Assembly: GCA_002839445.1 (NCBI GenBank)
Contig: PGYB01000009.1
Span: forward strand, 207,528-271,527
DNA length: 64,000 bases
Reading direction: 5' to 3'
From: Candidatus Riflebacteria bacterium HGW-Riflebacteria-1
Lineage (GTDB): Bacteria > Muiribacteriota > Ozemobacteria > Ozemobacterales > Ozemobacteraceae
Part shown: piece after piece, positions 9,114 to 17,477 of the stretch
Layout: each line of letters starts with the position of its first letter
How positions within the stretch are numbered: position 1 is the first letter of the stretch
Translations under genes and position numbers: made by a program
The notes under the pieces: generated by a model
What the model was told of the DNA's origin: nothing
The model's database searches: none
The model's input: only the letters and a program-made list of their open reading frames with translations

Positions 9114-10460
9114 ATGAGTTACTGCGTGTTTTGCGGAAAAGACCTTCGTAAGGGTGGCGATTTTGTTAAAAATACTGATGGCGCGCTGCTTTGCAAAAGC
9201 TGCGTGTCAACGGCAAGTGATATTTTTGTTCGCAAGGACACCAGTGTCAAGGGCTCGCTGAAAGCTGGCGATCAACCGAATAAGGTTAATCTCAAGCAGA
9301 TCGTGCGCGATTATTCTCCGAAAAAGATCTTTGATGCGCTTTCTGAGTATGTCATCGGCCAGGAGACCGCTAAAAAGGTTATTTCTCTTGCGGTTTACAA
9401 CCATTACAAGATTCTGTCGATGATCGACGACAGTGATGTCGAATTTGAGAAGTCGAATATTCTGCTTCTCGGCCCGACTGGCAGCGGCAAAACCCTGCTG
9501 GCGCGCACACTTTCCAAAATTCTGCGGGTGCCCTTTGCCATTGGCGATTGCACCAGCTTCACTGAAGCCGGCTACGTCGGCGATGACGTCGAAAACGTCC
9601 TGCTGACACTGCTGATCGATGCAAATTATGAAGTCGAAGAGGCGCAGAAGGGTATCGTTTATCTCGATGAAATTGACAAGAAAACCAAAACTTCCGGCAA
9701 TGTCTCGATTTCGCGTGACGTTTCAGGAGAAGGCGTACAGCAGTCATTTCTCAAGCTGATCGAAGGAACGGTAGCCAATGTTCCGCTTGCTGGCGGTCGC
9801 AAGAATCCGACTTCGCAGCAGGTGGTTAAGATGGATACCCGTCATATTTTGTTTATCTGCGGCGGCGCTTTTGTTGGTCTCGAAAGAATCATAGCGAAAC
9901 GCACGCGCAAAGGTGCCTTTATTGGTTTCAACAACGATCCGCAGCCAATTGACAAGGCTGATTACAGTTTGTTTCACCGGGCAGAAGCTGAAGACTTCAT
10001 GGAATATGGATTTATTCCAGAGTTTATCGGTCGTCTGCCGGTAAAGGTTGCCTTGAACGGCCTTGGCAAGAAAGAGTTCAAGCGCATCCTGAGCGAGCCA
10101 AAAAATGCGATAGTTCGTCAGTATGCCAAGCTTTGCGAACTCGATGGCTGCGAACTGGTATTTGAAGAATGCGGTCTAGATCGCATCGTCGATATCGCCC
10201 TTGAGAAAAAAATCGGGGCTCGCGGTCTGCGTGCCGTTTTTGAACGGATTTTGCGCAATGATATGTTCATGCTGCGTGAGAATAACCGCAAGCAGATTGT
10301 GATGACTGCCGAATATGTCGACCGTCAGATGGCGCATCAGGAAGAAGATTTTATGCGCGAACTGCGTGAAGCAGCCGGCAAAGCCGCCGACAAAACTTCT
10401 GAACCGCTCAGCGAGAAAGCAATGGCGCTCGAAGCCTCAGCGCAAAAAGACGCCGCCTAA
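9114..10460 (+). CDS. clpX: ClpX, ATPase subunit of the Clp protease
   Basis: AAA+ unfoldase that recognises substrates and feeds them to ClpP; 448 residues from the ATG at 9114, chosen because GGAG lies seven bases upstream and the N-terminus ([11 protein letters not shown]) then starts at the zinc-binding domain (C4, C7, C27, C30). Walker A is [13 protein letters not shown], Walker B is IVYLDEIDK, followed by the ClpX signature [18 protein letters not shown]. The ClpP-docking region is not obviously of the classic IGF form. clpP is not adjacent, unlike in many genomes. The C-terminal tail (about 420-448) is Ala/Glu/Lys-rich. A possible -10 TACAAT is at 9066-9071. Confidence 0.95.
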   Translation: MSYCVFCGKDLRKGGDFVKNTDGALLCKSCVSTASDIFVRKDTSVKGSLKAGDQPNKVNLKQIVRDYSPKKIFDALSEYVIGQETAKKVISLAVYNHYKILSMIDDSDVEFEKSNILLLGPTGSGKTLLARTLSKILRVPFAIGDCTSFTEAGYVGDDVENVLLTLLIDANYEVEEAQKGIVYLDEIDKKTKTSGNVSISRDVSGEGVQQSFLKLIEGTVANVPLAGGRKNPTSQQVVKMDTRHILFICGGAFVGLERIIAKRTRKGAFIGFNNDPQPIDKADYSLFHRAEAEDFMEYGFIPEFIGRLPVKVALNGLGKKEFKRILSEPKNAIVRQYAKLCELDGCELVFEECGLDRIVDIALEKKIGARGLRAVFERILRNDMFMLRENNRKQIVMTAEYVDRQMAHQEEDFMRELREAAGKAADKTSEPLSEKAMALEASAQKDAA

Positions 10461-10494
10461 ACCTTTGCCATAATTGAACAGCAGGTTGGTAAAT

Positions 10495-10530
10495 CGTCAT
10501 TGCGAGGAGCGTAGCGACGAAGCAATCTCA
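10495..10530. repeat. Copy of the widespread CGTCATTGCGAGGAGCG-type intergenic repeat
   Basis: The 36 bases at 10495-10530 open with CGTCATTGCGAGGAGCG, continue with TAGCGACGAAGCAATCTCA, and contain the short palindrome GCGtAGCGaCG. Sequences of this form are known as dispersed intergenic repeats in many unrelated bacteria. Only one copy is seen in this window. It lies between clpX and the pckA terminator. Confidence 0.55.
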
Positions 10531-10563
10531 TGAAATCGAACCTTGCAGGCTGCCATTTAGATG

Positions 10564-10604
10564 AAAAAAAGCGGGGCCACCCACAAACAACAGGGTGGCC
10601 CCGC
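10564..10604 (-). terminator. Terminator of pckA
   Basis: Perfect 12-bp stem GCGGGGCCACCC (10571-10582) with GGGTGGCCCCGC (10593-10604). On the minus strand it is followed by seven T (A-run at 10564-10570). Confidence 0.92.
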
Positions 10605-10632
10605 CCGTTTCAGAAGGCGAGAGTAGTGTGAA

Positions 10633-12240
10633 TCAGGCGGATGCTTCGGCTTTAACAACTGGTCCGGCGTTGCATACTTCGGAACTTGACTGCGAAGAGT
10701 ATTTCTTGAAGTTTTCGTTAAAGCGCACAGCCAGAGCGTTAGCGGTTTTGGTAAACTGAGCTTTATCCTGCCAGGTGTTCTGTGGGTTCAGAATCTCTAC
10801 CGGAACGCCCGGGCACTGTGCTGGTACTTCGACGGCAAATATCGGATCTTTTTTGAATTCGACATTGTTCAGACTGCCATCAAGTGCTGCTTTTAACAGG
10901 GCACGGGTGTATTTGATTTTCATTCTGCTGCCCTGACCGTAGGCGCCGCCACTCCAGCCGGTGTTCACGAGCCAGAGCCTGGTGCCGTGCTTTTTCATGC
11001 ATTCGCCGAGCATCTTGGCATAGGTGAACGGGTGCAGTACCATAAATGGGGCACCAAAACATGCTGAAAAAGTTGCTGTTGGTTCGGTTACACCGGCTTC
11101 AGTGCCGGCCAGTTTGGCTGTGTAACCTGAGAGAAAGTGGTACATTGCCTGTTCTGGAGTCAGGCGGGCGATAGGAGGCAGAACGCCGAACGCGTCTGCT
11201 GCCAGGAAGAATACGTTTTTCGGGTGTCCACCGACTCCCTCCTGGATGCAGTTATCGATATGTCTGGTCGGGTAGGTGGCTCTTGTGTTTTCGGTGATAG
11301 CATCTGAATCGTAGTCAGGCACGCGATTTTCGTCGACAACGACGTTTTCGAGTATCGACCCGAACCTGATGGCGTTGAATATTTGCGGTTCAGCTTCCTG
11401 TGAAAGTTTGATGCACTTGGCATAACAGCCGCCTTCAAAATTGAAAATACCATTGTCATGCCAGCCGTGCTCGTCGTCGCCGATAAGCCTGCGCTCAGGG
11501 TCTGCCGAAAGTGTCGTTTTGCCGGTTCCTGACAGCCCGAAGAACAATGCGGTTTCGCCATCCTGACTGACATTAGCCGAGCAATGCATCGGAAATACGC
11601 CACGTTTGGGCAACAGGTAATTGAGTACCGAGAAAATGCTTTTTTTGATCTCGCCGCCGTAGTGTGACCCGGTGATCAGCACTATTTTTTCGGCAAAGTT
11701 TACGAGAATGGCAACTTGCGAATTCAGTCCCATGTTTTTCCATTCAGGCAGTGGCATGTCGGCGACATTTAGAACTGTAAAATCAGGAGTTTCTTTTAAC
11801 TCGGCGCTGTTTTTGCTGCGGATAAAAAGCGTTTCAGCAAATAGTGCGTGCCAGGCCTTTTCTGCCACCACTCGTACTTGAAGTCTATATTCTGGGGCAG
11901 CACCGGCAAAACCGTCAAATACATATGCATCACGGTTTTTGAGATAGTCTTTAGCAACTTTGAAAACTTTTTGCCAGTTTTCTGGTTCGATCGGGCGGTT
12001 GATTTCACCCCACCAGACGTCTTCGGTGCCTGGAGTCTTAACAATGAAGCGGTCGTTTGGCGATCTGCCAAATCTTTTGCCGTTATTGCGGTCGATTAAC
12101 AACGCACCGTTGGCGGCAATTCGACCTTCACCAGAGATAATCGCGCGTTCTACAAGTTCTGCGACTGGCCGGTTCAAATAGATGTTTCTACAGCCGGTAA
12201 CACCAAGATAGTTAAGGCAGCTCTGCTCTGTCATCATCAA
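10633..12240 (-). CDS. pckA: Phosphoenolpyruvate carboxykinase (ATP)
   Basis: Interconverts oxaloacetate plus ATP with phosphoenolpyruvate plus CO2 plus ADP, either for gluconeogenesis or as a CO2-fixing step in fermentation to succinate. The 535-residue length is normal for the ATP-dependent family. The kinase P-loop GLSGTGKTTLSADPERRL, the metal-binding GDDEHGW and NFEGGCYAKCI all follow the family pattern. RYPTRHIDN-like segments near ENTRATYPTRHI are present. Three ATG codons in a row start the frame after AAGGAG. It is a single-gene unit with its own terminator. Confidence 0.97.
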   Translation of the reverse strand: MMMTEQSCLNYLGVTGCRNIYLNRPVAELVERAIISGEGRIAANGALLIDRNNGKRFGRSPNDRFIVKTPGTEDVWWGEINRPIEPENWQKVFKVAKDYLKNRDAYVFDGFAGAAPEYRLQVRVVAEKAWHALFAETLFIRSKNSAELKETPDFTVLNVADMPLPEWKNMGLNSQVAILVNFAEKIVLITGSHYGGEIKKSIFSVLNYLLPKRGVFPMHCSANVSQDGETALFFGLSGTGKTTLSADPERRLIGDDEHGWHDNGIFNFEGGCYAKCIKLSQEAEPQIFNAIRFGSILENVVVDENRVPDYDSDAITENTRATYPTRHIDNCIQEGVGGHPKNVFFLAADAFGVLPPIARLTPEQAMYHFLSGYTAKLAGTEAGVTEPTATFSACFGAPFMVLHPFTYAKMLGECMKKHGTRLWLVNTGWSGGAYGQGSRMKIKYTRALLKAALDGSLNNVEFKKDPIFAVEVPAQCPGVPVEILNPQNTWQDKAQFTKTANALAVRFNENFKKYSSQSSSEVCNAGPVVKAEASA

Positions 12241-12335
12241 TCTCCTTGCTCTTTTTCAGCTCTTATATGCGAACTTATCGCTGAGTTTAATCCTTTAGAT
12301 AATTTTCGGCAAGCCTTTTAGCTGCGAATTCGCTT

Positions 12336-12365
12336 TTGAAAATTTGTGCGCGTTTGTGTTACAAT
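12336..12365 (+). promoter_or_regulatory. Promoter of the radC-like gene
   Basis: TTGAAA (12336-12341) and TACAAT (12360-12365) with an 18-base spacer, about 35 bases before the proposed GTG start. Confidence 0.55.
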
Positions 12366-12399
12366 CAATCCGAGAGGTTTCAGGCTGAGGAGACGGGTT

Positions 12400-13080
12400 G
12401 TGAATGAAAACGCCGGGCACCGCGACCGACTGCGAAAAAGATATGACGAGACCGCATTCGACGGTTTTGCCGATCATGAAATTCTCGAAATTTTGCTTTT
12501 CTACACTTTTGCGCAGAAAGACACCAAGCCGATTGCCAAAGCTCTCTTAAAGGAATTTGGCAGTCTGGAAAAAGTGCTGGCCGCTGATTTTCAGCAATTG
12601 TGCGGCGTAGATGGGGTGGGGCATGCGTCAGCACGCTTTATCTCAATGTTTCGTGCCGTGCTGCAGCGTATTAACCGTTCAAAGGTTTTTGAGGCCGCCC
12701 CGGCCATCGCTTCAGGTTCAGCGCTGATAACCTATCTTGGCGCATCAATGGAAGCGCTGCCAGAAGAGCAGCTCAGAGTCATTTTTGTTAACAACATGAA
12801 CCGGGTTATCAAAGACGAGGTAATCTCAACGGGAACAGAAGACCAGACCGCCGTTTACCCGCGCAAGATTATGAAAAGGGCGATGGCGCTGCATGCGACT
12901 GGTATAATAGTCGTACATAATCACCCGACGGGGCAGCTTCGCCCTTCTAATGCAGATATTAATATTACCAGAGCGCTGCTTGCTGCTGCTGAAGCACTTG
13001 ACCTGCGCATGTTAGATCATGTGATCGTTGGCCGCGAAGACAAGGGTTATTTCAGTTTCAGAGAAAACGGGCTTATTTAG
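12400..13080 (+). CDS. RadC-family JAB/MPN domain protein, GTG start
   Basis: A 226-residue RadC-like protein. The N-terminal half (about 1-100) holds the UPF0758 helix-hairpin-helix region (HEILEILLFYTFAQKD, then CGVDGVGHASA). The C-terminal JAB domain carries the metalloprotease-type motif HNHPTGQLRPSNADI. The biochemical role of RadC proteins is unsettled despite the name, which came from a mis-assigned DNA-repair mutant. The start is a GTG at 12400 with GAGGAG seven bases upstream; the longer ATG frame from 12346 has no ribosome site and overlaps the promoter. Its stop overlaps the convergent udk gene by 8 bases. Confidence 0.85.
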   Translation: MNENAGHRDRLRKRYDETAFDGFADHEILEILLFYTFAQKDTKPIAKALLKEFGSLEKVLAADFQQLCGVDGVGHASARFISMFRAVLQRINRSKVFEAAPAIASGSALITYLGASMEALPEEQLRVIFVNNMNRVIKDEVISTGTEDQTAVYPRKIMKRAMALHATGIIVVHNHPTGQLRPSNADINITRALLAAAEALDLRMLDHVIVGREDKGYFSFRENGLI

Positions 13081-13714
13081 TATCTTCAGAATTTTTGATG
13101 AAACCGTCAGGATGGTCGCCGGTCGAAAGCAGGTCGCGAATCTTGCCGTAGAGCACTTCCAGGGCTACCAGATTGCTTGCCCCCTGCGGAATAATCAGGT
13201 CAGCCAGATACCGTGATGGCTGTACCATGTTGATTGCCGCATCACGAACTGTGCTCTCATACTGCGTGATAATACTCTGTACCGTTCGACCGCGATCACA
13301 GTGGTCACGCTTGATTCGACGGATGATCGCCTTGTCGAGAGCGACATCTATGTAAATGCGCAGATCGAAAAGAGGCATGAGCTCAGGAATGTTGAAAATC
13401 AACAACCCTTCAACAATCAGAATCGGTCTTGGTTCTATATTTACCGTGTCGCTGCGCCTGTCTGATACTTTGAAATCATATATCGGGCGTTCAATTGCGC
13501 GACTGTTTCGAAGTTCATTGATGTGGTTGATCAACAGGCCGGTTTCCAGCGCGTCAGGATGATCGTAATTCTTGATGGTGGGCTTGTCTTTTTTCGCGTA
13601 GTAATACATGTCATGCTCAAGAACGCAGATTTTCCCGGGAAACCTCTCGGAAACCGCTCTTGAGACACTGCTTTTGCCAGAACCTGATAAACCGCATATT
13701 CCTATTATGTACAT
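13073..13714 (-). CDS. udk: Uridine kinase-like P-loop kinase
   Basis: A 213-residue kinase of the uridine kinase/phosphoribulokinase superfamily, which phosphorylates uridine or cytidine in pyrimidine salvage. The P-loop GLSGSGKSSVS is at residues 8-18. The substrate region contains DMYYYAK and YDHPDALET, and a second conserved block is EGLLIF, followed by IRRIKRDHCDRGRT, the lid arginines of uridine kinases. The start at 13714 begins MYIIGICGLSGSGKS; the longer frame adds 32 residues without family likeness. The 3' end overlaps the convergent radC-like gene by 8 bases. The exact nucleoside is by family only. Confidence 0.87.
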   Translation of the reverse strand: MYIIGICGLSGSGKSSVSRAVSERFPGKICVLEHDMYYYAKKDKPTIKNYDHPDALETGLLINHINELRNSRAIERPIYDFKVSDRRSDTVNIEPRPILIVEGLLIFNIPELMPLFDLRIYIDVALDKAIIRRIKRDHCDRGRTVQSIITQYESTVRDAAINMVQPSRYLADLIIPQGASNLVALEVLYGKIRDLLSTGDHPDGFIKNSEDTK

Positions 13715-13762
13715 GCTGTTAATGTAACATAAAAGCGGGTTACTGCTACAAAAAATCTTTGC

Positions 13763-13790
13763 AAAAAAAAAGATCCGGGTTATACCCGGA
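13763..13790 (-). terminator. Terminator-like hairpin upstream of udk
   Basis: Stem TCCGGGT/ACCCGGA (13774-13790) followed on the minus strand by nine T. It lies 50 bases before the udk start and downstream of the transketolase terminator at 13969. No convincing gene lies between them. It could be a backup terminator, an attenuator in the udk leader, or the end of a short RNA of about 150 bases. Confidence 0.6.
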
Positions 13791-13968
13791 CCTGAAAAAT
13801 AAGGAGGCAAACAAATCCATAAACCCTTTCGACCGCGAATGATGTTTTGTTAATGATTTCTTTGGCAGCGCCGGCAAACAAAGACAGACATCAGTAAACG
13901 GCAGTGTGCGAATTACTCCGAGAAAAGGCGCTGAAAGACCGAAAAAAAATATACTTTTATTTTGCCAA

Positions 13969-14016
13969 AGAAAAAGCGGGCAAAGCAACCTTTGTACTTT
14001 GAGGTTGTTTGCCCGC
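13969..14016 (-). terminator. Terminator of the transketolase gene
   Basis: Long stem GCGGGCAAAGCAACCT (13976-13991) with AGGTTGTTTGCCCGC (14002-14016), followed on the minus strand by T residues. Confidence 0.85.
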
Positions 14017-14041
14017 CTTATTTACGCAGACTTACCCGGTA

Positions 14042-15907
14042 TTATCCAATAAGGCCTTTCAGTGTTTCGGCGATTTTGTCAGCAGACAGGCCGAATGATG
14101 CAAGCAGTTGCTCCGGAGTACCGCACTTTGGTACACTTGTTACGGCGACGTGCTTGAGAGACTTGATATGGCCGGCCAGCTTGAGCGCCACAGTAGCGCC
14201 AATGCCGCCTTCCACGGCGTGTTCTTCAAATACCGCTACTTTTCCGCCTGAAGCGGCTACCAGTCTGGTGAGTTCTTCAGTCGGGAAAGGCTTGAGGCTG
14301 TAGAGATCGACGAGCTGAATTTTTTCGCCACCGGGCATGCCTTTGATTGCTTTGAGAGCCTCGTGTACAATCACTCCGGCTGTAACTACGGTCAGGGCAG
14401 GGGTGTCTGACTTTTTGAGCAGCTTGAGGCCGCCAATTGGAAACTTTTCATTCGCATCGTAGAGCACTTCTGAGTTGGGGCGTGAAAGTCTTATGTAGCC
14501 AGGACCTTCGTGACGGGCAAGATTGACTATGCAGTTGTAGGCTGATACTGCGTCTGAAGGATAGAACACCGCGCCATTTGGCAGGGTTGAGAACGATGCG
14601 AGGTCTTCGAGGGCCATCTGTGACGGGCCATCTTCGCCGATTGAGATGCCGGCATGGGTGCCGATGAATTTAACCTTGAGGCCTGAAAGCGCGGCCATTC
14701 TGATCTGGTCAAACGCTCGTGCCAGAAACGCTCCAAAGGTTGTCGCAAATGGAATCAGCCCGCGAGAGGCCAATCCTGCTGCGACTCCGGCCATGTTCTG
14801 CTCGGCTATAAAGCATTCGACAAATCTTTCAGGGAAGGTTTCGCCGAATTTCTGCGCGTAAGTGGAATTCTGCGTGTCGCCGTCGATTACCCAGATGCGC
14901 TCGTCGGCTTTGCCAAGATTGACCAGGGCAGGTCCTACTGCCTGTCTGGTTGCAGCTTTTTCTCCGAGTTTATAGGGTGCGGGTGCAACATTTTCGGCAA
15001 CCGGGCCAGTTACTATTTTGCCGGTCATTGCTTCTGGTCTGGCGATTGCCGGCGCGGGTGGCGATTTCATGATATCCTGTTCAACTTCTGCCAGAGCCTG
15101 CTCGAGACCTTGACCAGGCATGACCGGTTTGCCGTGCCAGTTGTCTTTATCAGAGATCTGACTGAGTCCGCCGCCTTTAAATGTCTTTATAATAACGCAG
15201 GCAGGCTTGCCAGAAACGTTTACTGCCTGCTCAAGACCTTTGAGAACAGCCTCAATATTGTGCCCTTCTTCTACTACTATTGCTTCCCAGCCAAAAGCTT
15301 CGATTTTTCGGGCATAGGTGCGAATATCATGGCCGTGCATTGTTTCACGACTTTGCCCAAGGCGGTTTACGTCAACAATAGCTATGAGATTTGGCGCCTT
15401 TAAGTTGTCGGCAAGTGCAAGTGCTTCCCAGACCGAACCTTCAGCCATTTCGCCGTCGCCGAGAAGAACGAATGTGCGCGCTCCATTTTTGACTATTTTC
15501 TGCTGCTGCAGAGAGATGCCGAGTCCAACTGCGAGACCCTGGCCAAGTGAACCGGTTGCCACATCGACAAATGGCAGAATCGGCATTGGGTGACCTTCGA
15601 TGCGCGAGCCCATTTTGCGCAGGGTAAAGACTTCTTTTTCTTCAAGGTAGCCGGCTTCACACCAGGCAGCGTAGAGTGCCGGTGCAGCATGACCTTTTGA
15701 CATTACCAGGCGGTCATTGCTGTGTGAACCCGGATTCTTGGGGTCATAGCGCATTACTTTGAAAAACAGTGCCGAAAGAATTTCGGCGCATGAGCAGCAG
15801 GAAGTTGGGTGTCCTGAACCAGCTTCAGCAGTGGTTTTAAGTGACAGCCATCTGATGCGGGCAGCCCGGTGTTTGAGTTCTCTGATAAGTGAAGTGTCGT
15901 AGGACAT
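14042..15907 (-). CDS. tkt: Transketolase, single-chain
   Basis: Thiamine diphosphate enzyme of the pentose phosphate pathway that moves two-carbon units between sugar phosphates. At 621 residues both halves are in one chain. The N-terminal ThDP domain carries SKGHAAPALYA and GDGEMAEGSVWEAL with downstream VDVNRLGQS. The Pyr domain starts near residue 315 with the conserved FIAEQNMAGVAAG (catalytic Glu) and HAGISIGEDGPSQMALED. The C-terminal domain ends with the EEHAVEGGIG block. The length is closer to the mammalian/archaeal-type transketolase than to the 660-residue E. coli enzyme. The start has GGAGGG four bases before the ATG. Confidence 0.95.
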   Translation of the reverse strand: MSYDTSLIRELKHRAARIRWLSLKTTAEAGSGHPTSCCSCAEILSALFFKVMRYDPKNPGSHSNDRLVMSKGHAAPALYAAWCEAGYLEEKEVFTLRKMGSRIEGHPMPILPFVDVATGSLGQGLAVGLGISLQQQKIVKNGARTFVLLGDGEMAEGSVWEALALADNLKAPNLIAIVDVNRLGQSRETMHGHDIRTYARKIEAFGWEAIVVEEGHNIEAVLKGLEQAVNVSGKPACVIIKTFKGGGLSQISDKDNWHGKPVMPGQGLEQALAEVEQDIMKSPPAPAIARPEAMTGKIVTGPVAENVAPAPYKLGEKAATRQAVGPALVNLGKADERIWVIDGDTQNSTYAQKFGETFPERFVECFIAEQNMAGVAAGLASRGLIPFATTFGAFLARAFDQIRMAALSGLKVKFIGTHAGISIGEDGPSQMALEDLASFSTLPNGAVFYPSDAVSAYNCIVNLARHEGPGYIRLSRPNSEVLYDANEKFPIGGLKLLKKSDTPALTVVTAGVIVHEALKAIKGMPGGEKIQLVDLYSLKPFPTEELTRLVAASGGKVAVFEEHAVEGGIGATVALKLAGHIKSLKHVAVTSVPKCGTPEQLLASFGLSADKIAETLKGLIG

Positions 15908-16029
15908 TCTACCCTCCGATAAAAGTATTCATTTAAAACACACTATAGCTTTAAACAAAATCGGAGGCTTAGTCAACCAATAATCTGACATCTGGCAGAT
16001 CACCGGATACAGGCATGGTGCTGGAGAAT

Positions 16030-16932
16030 TTAAGATTCAGTTGCCGGACGCCGCGCTGCTTCTGCAGTTGTCTGTTTTTTGGCGCCTTTGATTACTGCTG
16101 CGTTACTGGCGGGAGATTTGCCTGGTTCCTTATTACCATTTTGCGTGTCAGTGGCGGCTTTTTGCGGCTTCGCCAGCGGCGCTTCGATTTTTCTGAGTAT
16201 ACCTTTGATGGCTTCTGGCCCGATGAAGAGTTCTGGTATTCTCGGAATCATAGTGTAGGCTATCAGCGCAGAAGACCAGAGCAGAAACCGCGAAACGTCT
16301 GCAGCCGGGTCAGGAGTAAGATTTTTAATCAGTATAAGAAGTGAATTCAGCCATAAGGTTGGAACAAGCATGCGCAGTAAAATCGCCTGGGCTGCAGGCA
16401 AGAGTGTCTTTCGCAGTTGCTGCTCATCTGGCTGTATCATCGGCGTCAAATAGTCGATTGTGCGCAGCGGGTAAGCAAAATACACTCTCGCCCAGAATGC
16501 GAAAGATATGAATTTATCCTGATTCTGCCAGAGCAGAGATTTGAGACCGGGACTGATTGATTTCTGGTATTTATCGCTGTCTGCTCTTTTCCAGGCCCGA
16601 TGAACCGATATTCTCGTAACAAAGACCTGGCAGAGAAAGGTAACGATAAAAGCCAGATAAAAACCGAGTATTGCCAGAAGTCCGGCAAAGCAGATGAGAG
16701 ACGGTACCCCGGCCAGCAGAAGAATCGTAATAACAAAAAATGCTGCAGGCCACACCCAGATTGGCTGAAATTCTGCTTCTACAGAAAGCCTGGTCAGCTC
16801 GGCCTTTATGCCTGCGCGGGTCAGTATTTCAGGGTTGGTATCAGATATATGCCAGAGAAGTCCGGCCAGCAAAACTATCGCCAGCACGAACGACAGCCAT
16901 CTAACTGTAAGCTGATCAGTATATTTCCACAT
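16030..16932 (-). CDS. Polytopic membrane protein, possibly VTT/TVP38-like
   Basis: A 300-residue membrane protein. Hydrophobic segments lie near residues 12-30, 58-78, 80-105, 190-205 and 218-236. The stretch with GVPSLICFAGLLAILGFYLA followed by a cytoplasmic helix with RAWKRAD recalls VTT/DedA-type (SNARE-associated) domains, but the match is weak by eye. The C-terminal 65 residues are a hydrophilic tail rich in Lys, Ala and Pro. It has no close same-strand neighbour. The function is unknown. Confidence 0.5.
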   Translation of the reverse strand: MWKYTDQLTVRWLSFVLAIVLLAGLLWHISDTNPEILTRAGIKAELTRLSVEAEFQPIWVWPAAFFVITILLLAGVPSLICFAGLLAILGFYLAFIVTFLCQVFVTRISVHRAWKRADSDKYQKSISPGLKSLLWQNQDKFISFAFWARVYFAYPLRTIDYLTPMIQPDEQQLRKTLLPAAQAILLRMLVPTLWLNSLLILIKNLTPDPAADVSRFLLWSSALIAYTMIPRIPELFIGPEAIKGILRKIEAPLAKPQKAATDTQNGNKEPGKSPASNAAVIKGAKKQTTAEAARRPATES

Positions 16933-17120
16933 AAGGAAAGTAATGTATAAAAGTTGTCAGAAATAGCAAGGCAAAAAATACTGTGATCTTTGCGCAAGAG
17001 ATAATAAAGATTGTTGTTTATCTAAGTTATTTGTGCTAATGTGTTATTGAGAAATTCCTCCAGCAGGACAGAGACGAGATCAGGAAGAATTTAAGTTGCC
17101 AGGGAGCTTAACAAGCAATT

Positions 17121-17471
17121 ATGTCAGAAGAATTCTCTCTAACGCATCAGGTTGATGATACAGTGCTGATCATCAGAACCAATGGTTATCTGAATGACCT
17201 GGGTGCTGAACAGGTTGATGAGATATGCTCTGAGCATCTCGAAAAATCGATTAATAAAATCGTTATCAATCTTGAGCAGTCGCCCCTGATCAACAGTATA
17301 GGTATTTCAATTCTGATTGGCGTTATCGAAGCTATTGAAGAATCAGAAGGTGCGCTGGCATTCACAAATTTAACCCCAACTAACCGTAAGACTTTTGAAA
17401 TGATGGGGCTCTTACAGTTCGCTCAGCCATTCGACAAAGAAGAAGAAGCCGTAGCAAAATTTAAGGGTTAA
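17121..17471 (+). CDS. STAS-domain anti-sigma factor antagonist
   Basis: A 116-residue single STAS domain of the SpoIIAA/RsbV type. In partner switching the unphosphorylated form binds an anti-sigma or switch kinase and frees the target. The phosphorylation-site loop is SPLINSIGISILIG, with Ser59 at the usual position (NSIG instead of the DSSG of SpoIIAA). No RsbW-like kinase is in the window. The gene lies six bases before a GGDEF protein, and a SpoIIE phosphatase able to dephosphorylate such antagonists lies 2.3 kb away on the other strand. Together they suggest partner switching linked to cyclic-di-GMP signalling; that link is inference. Confidence 0.88.
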   Translation: MSEEFSLTHQVDDTVLIIRTNGYLNDLGAEQVDEICSEHLEKSINKIVINLEQSPLINSIGISILIGVIEAIEESEGALAFTNLTPTNRKTFEMMGLLQFAQPFDKEEEAVAKFKG

Positions 17472-17477
17472 GCACTA

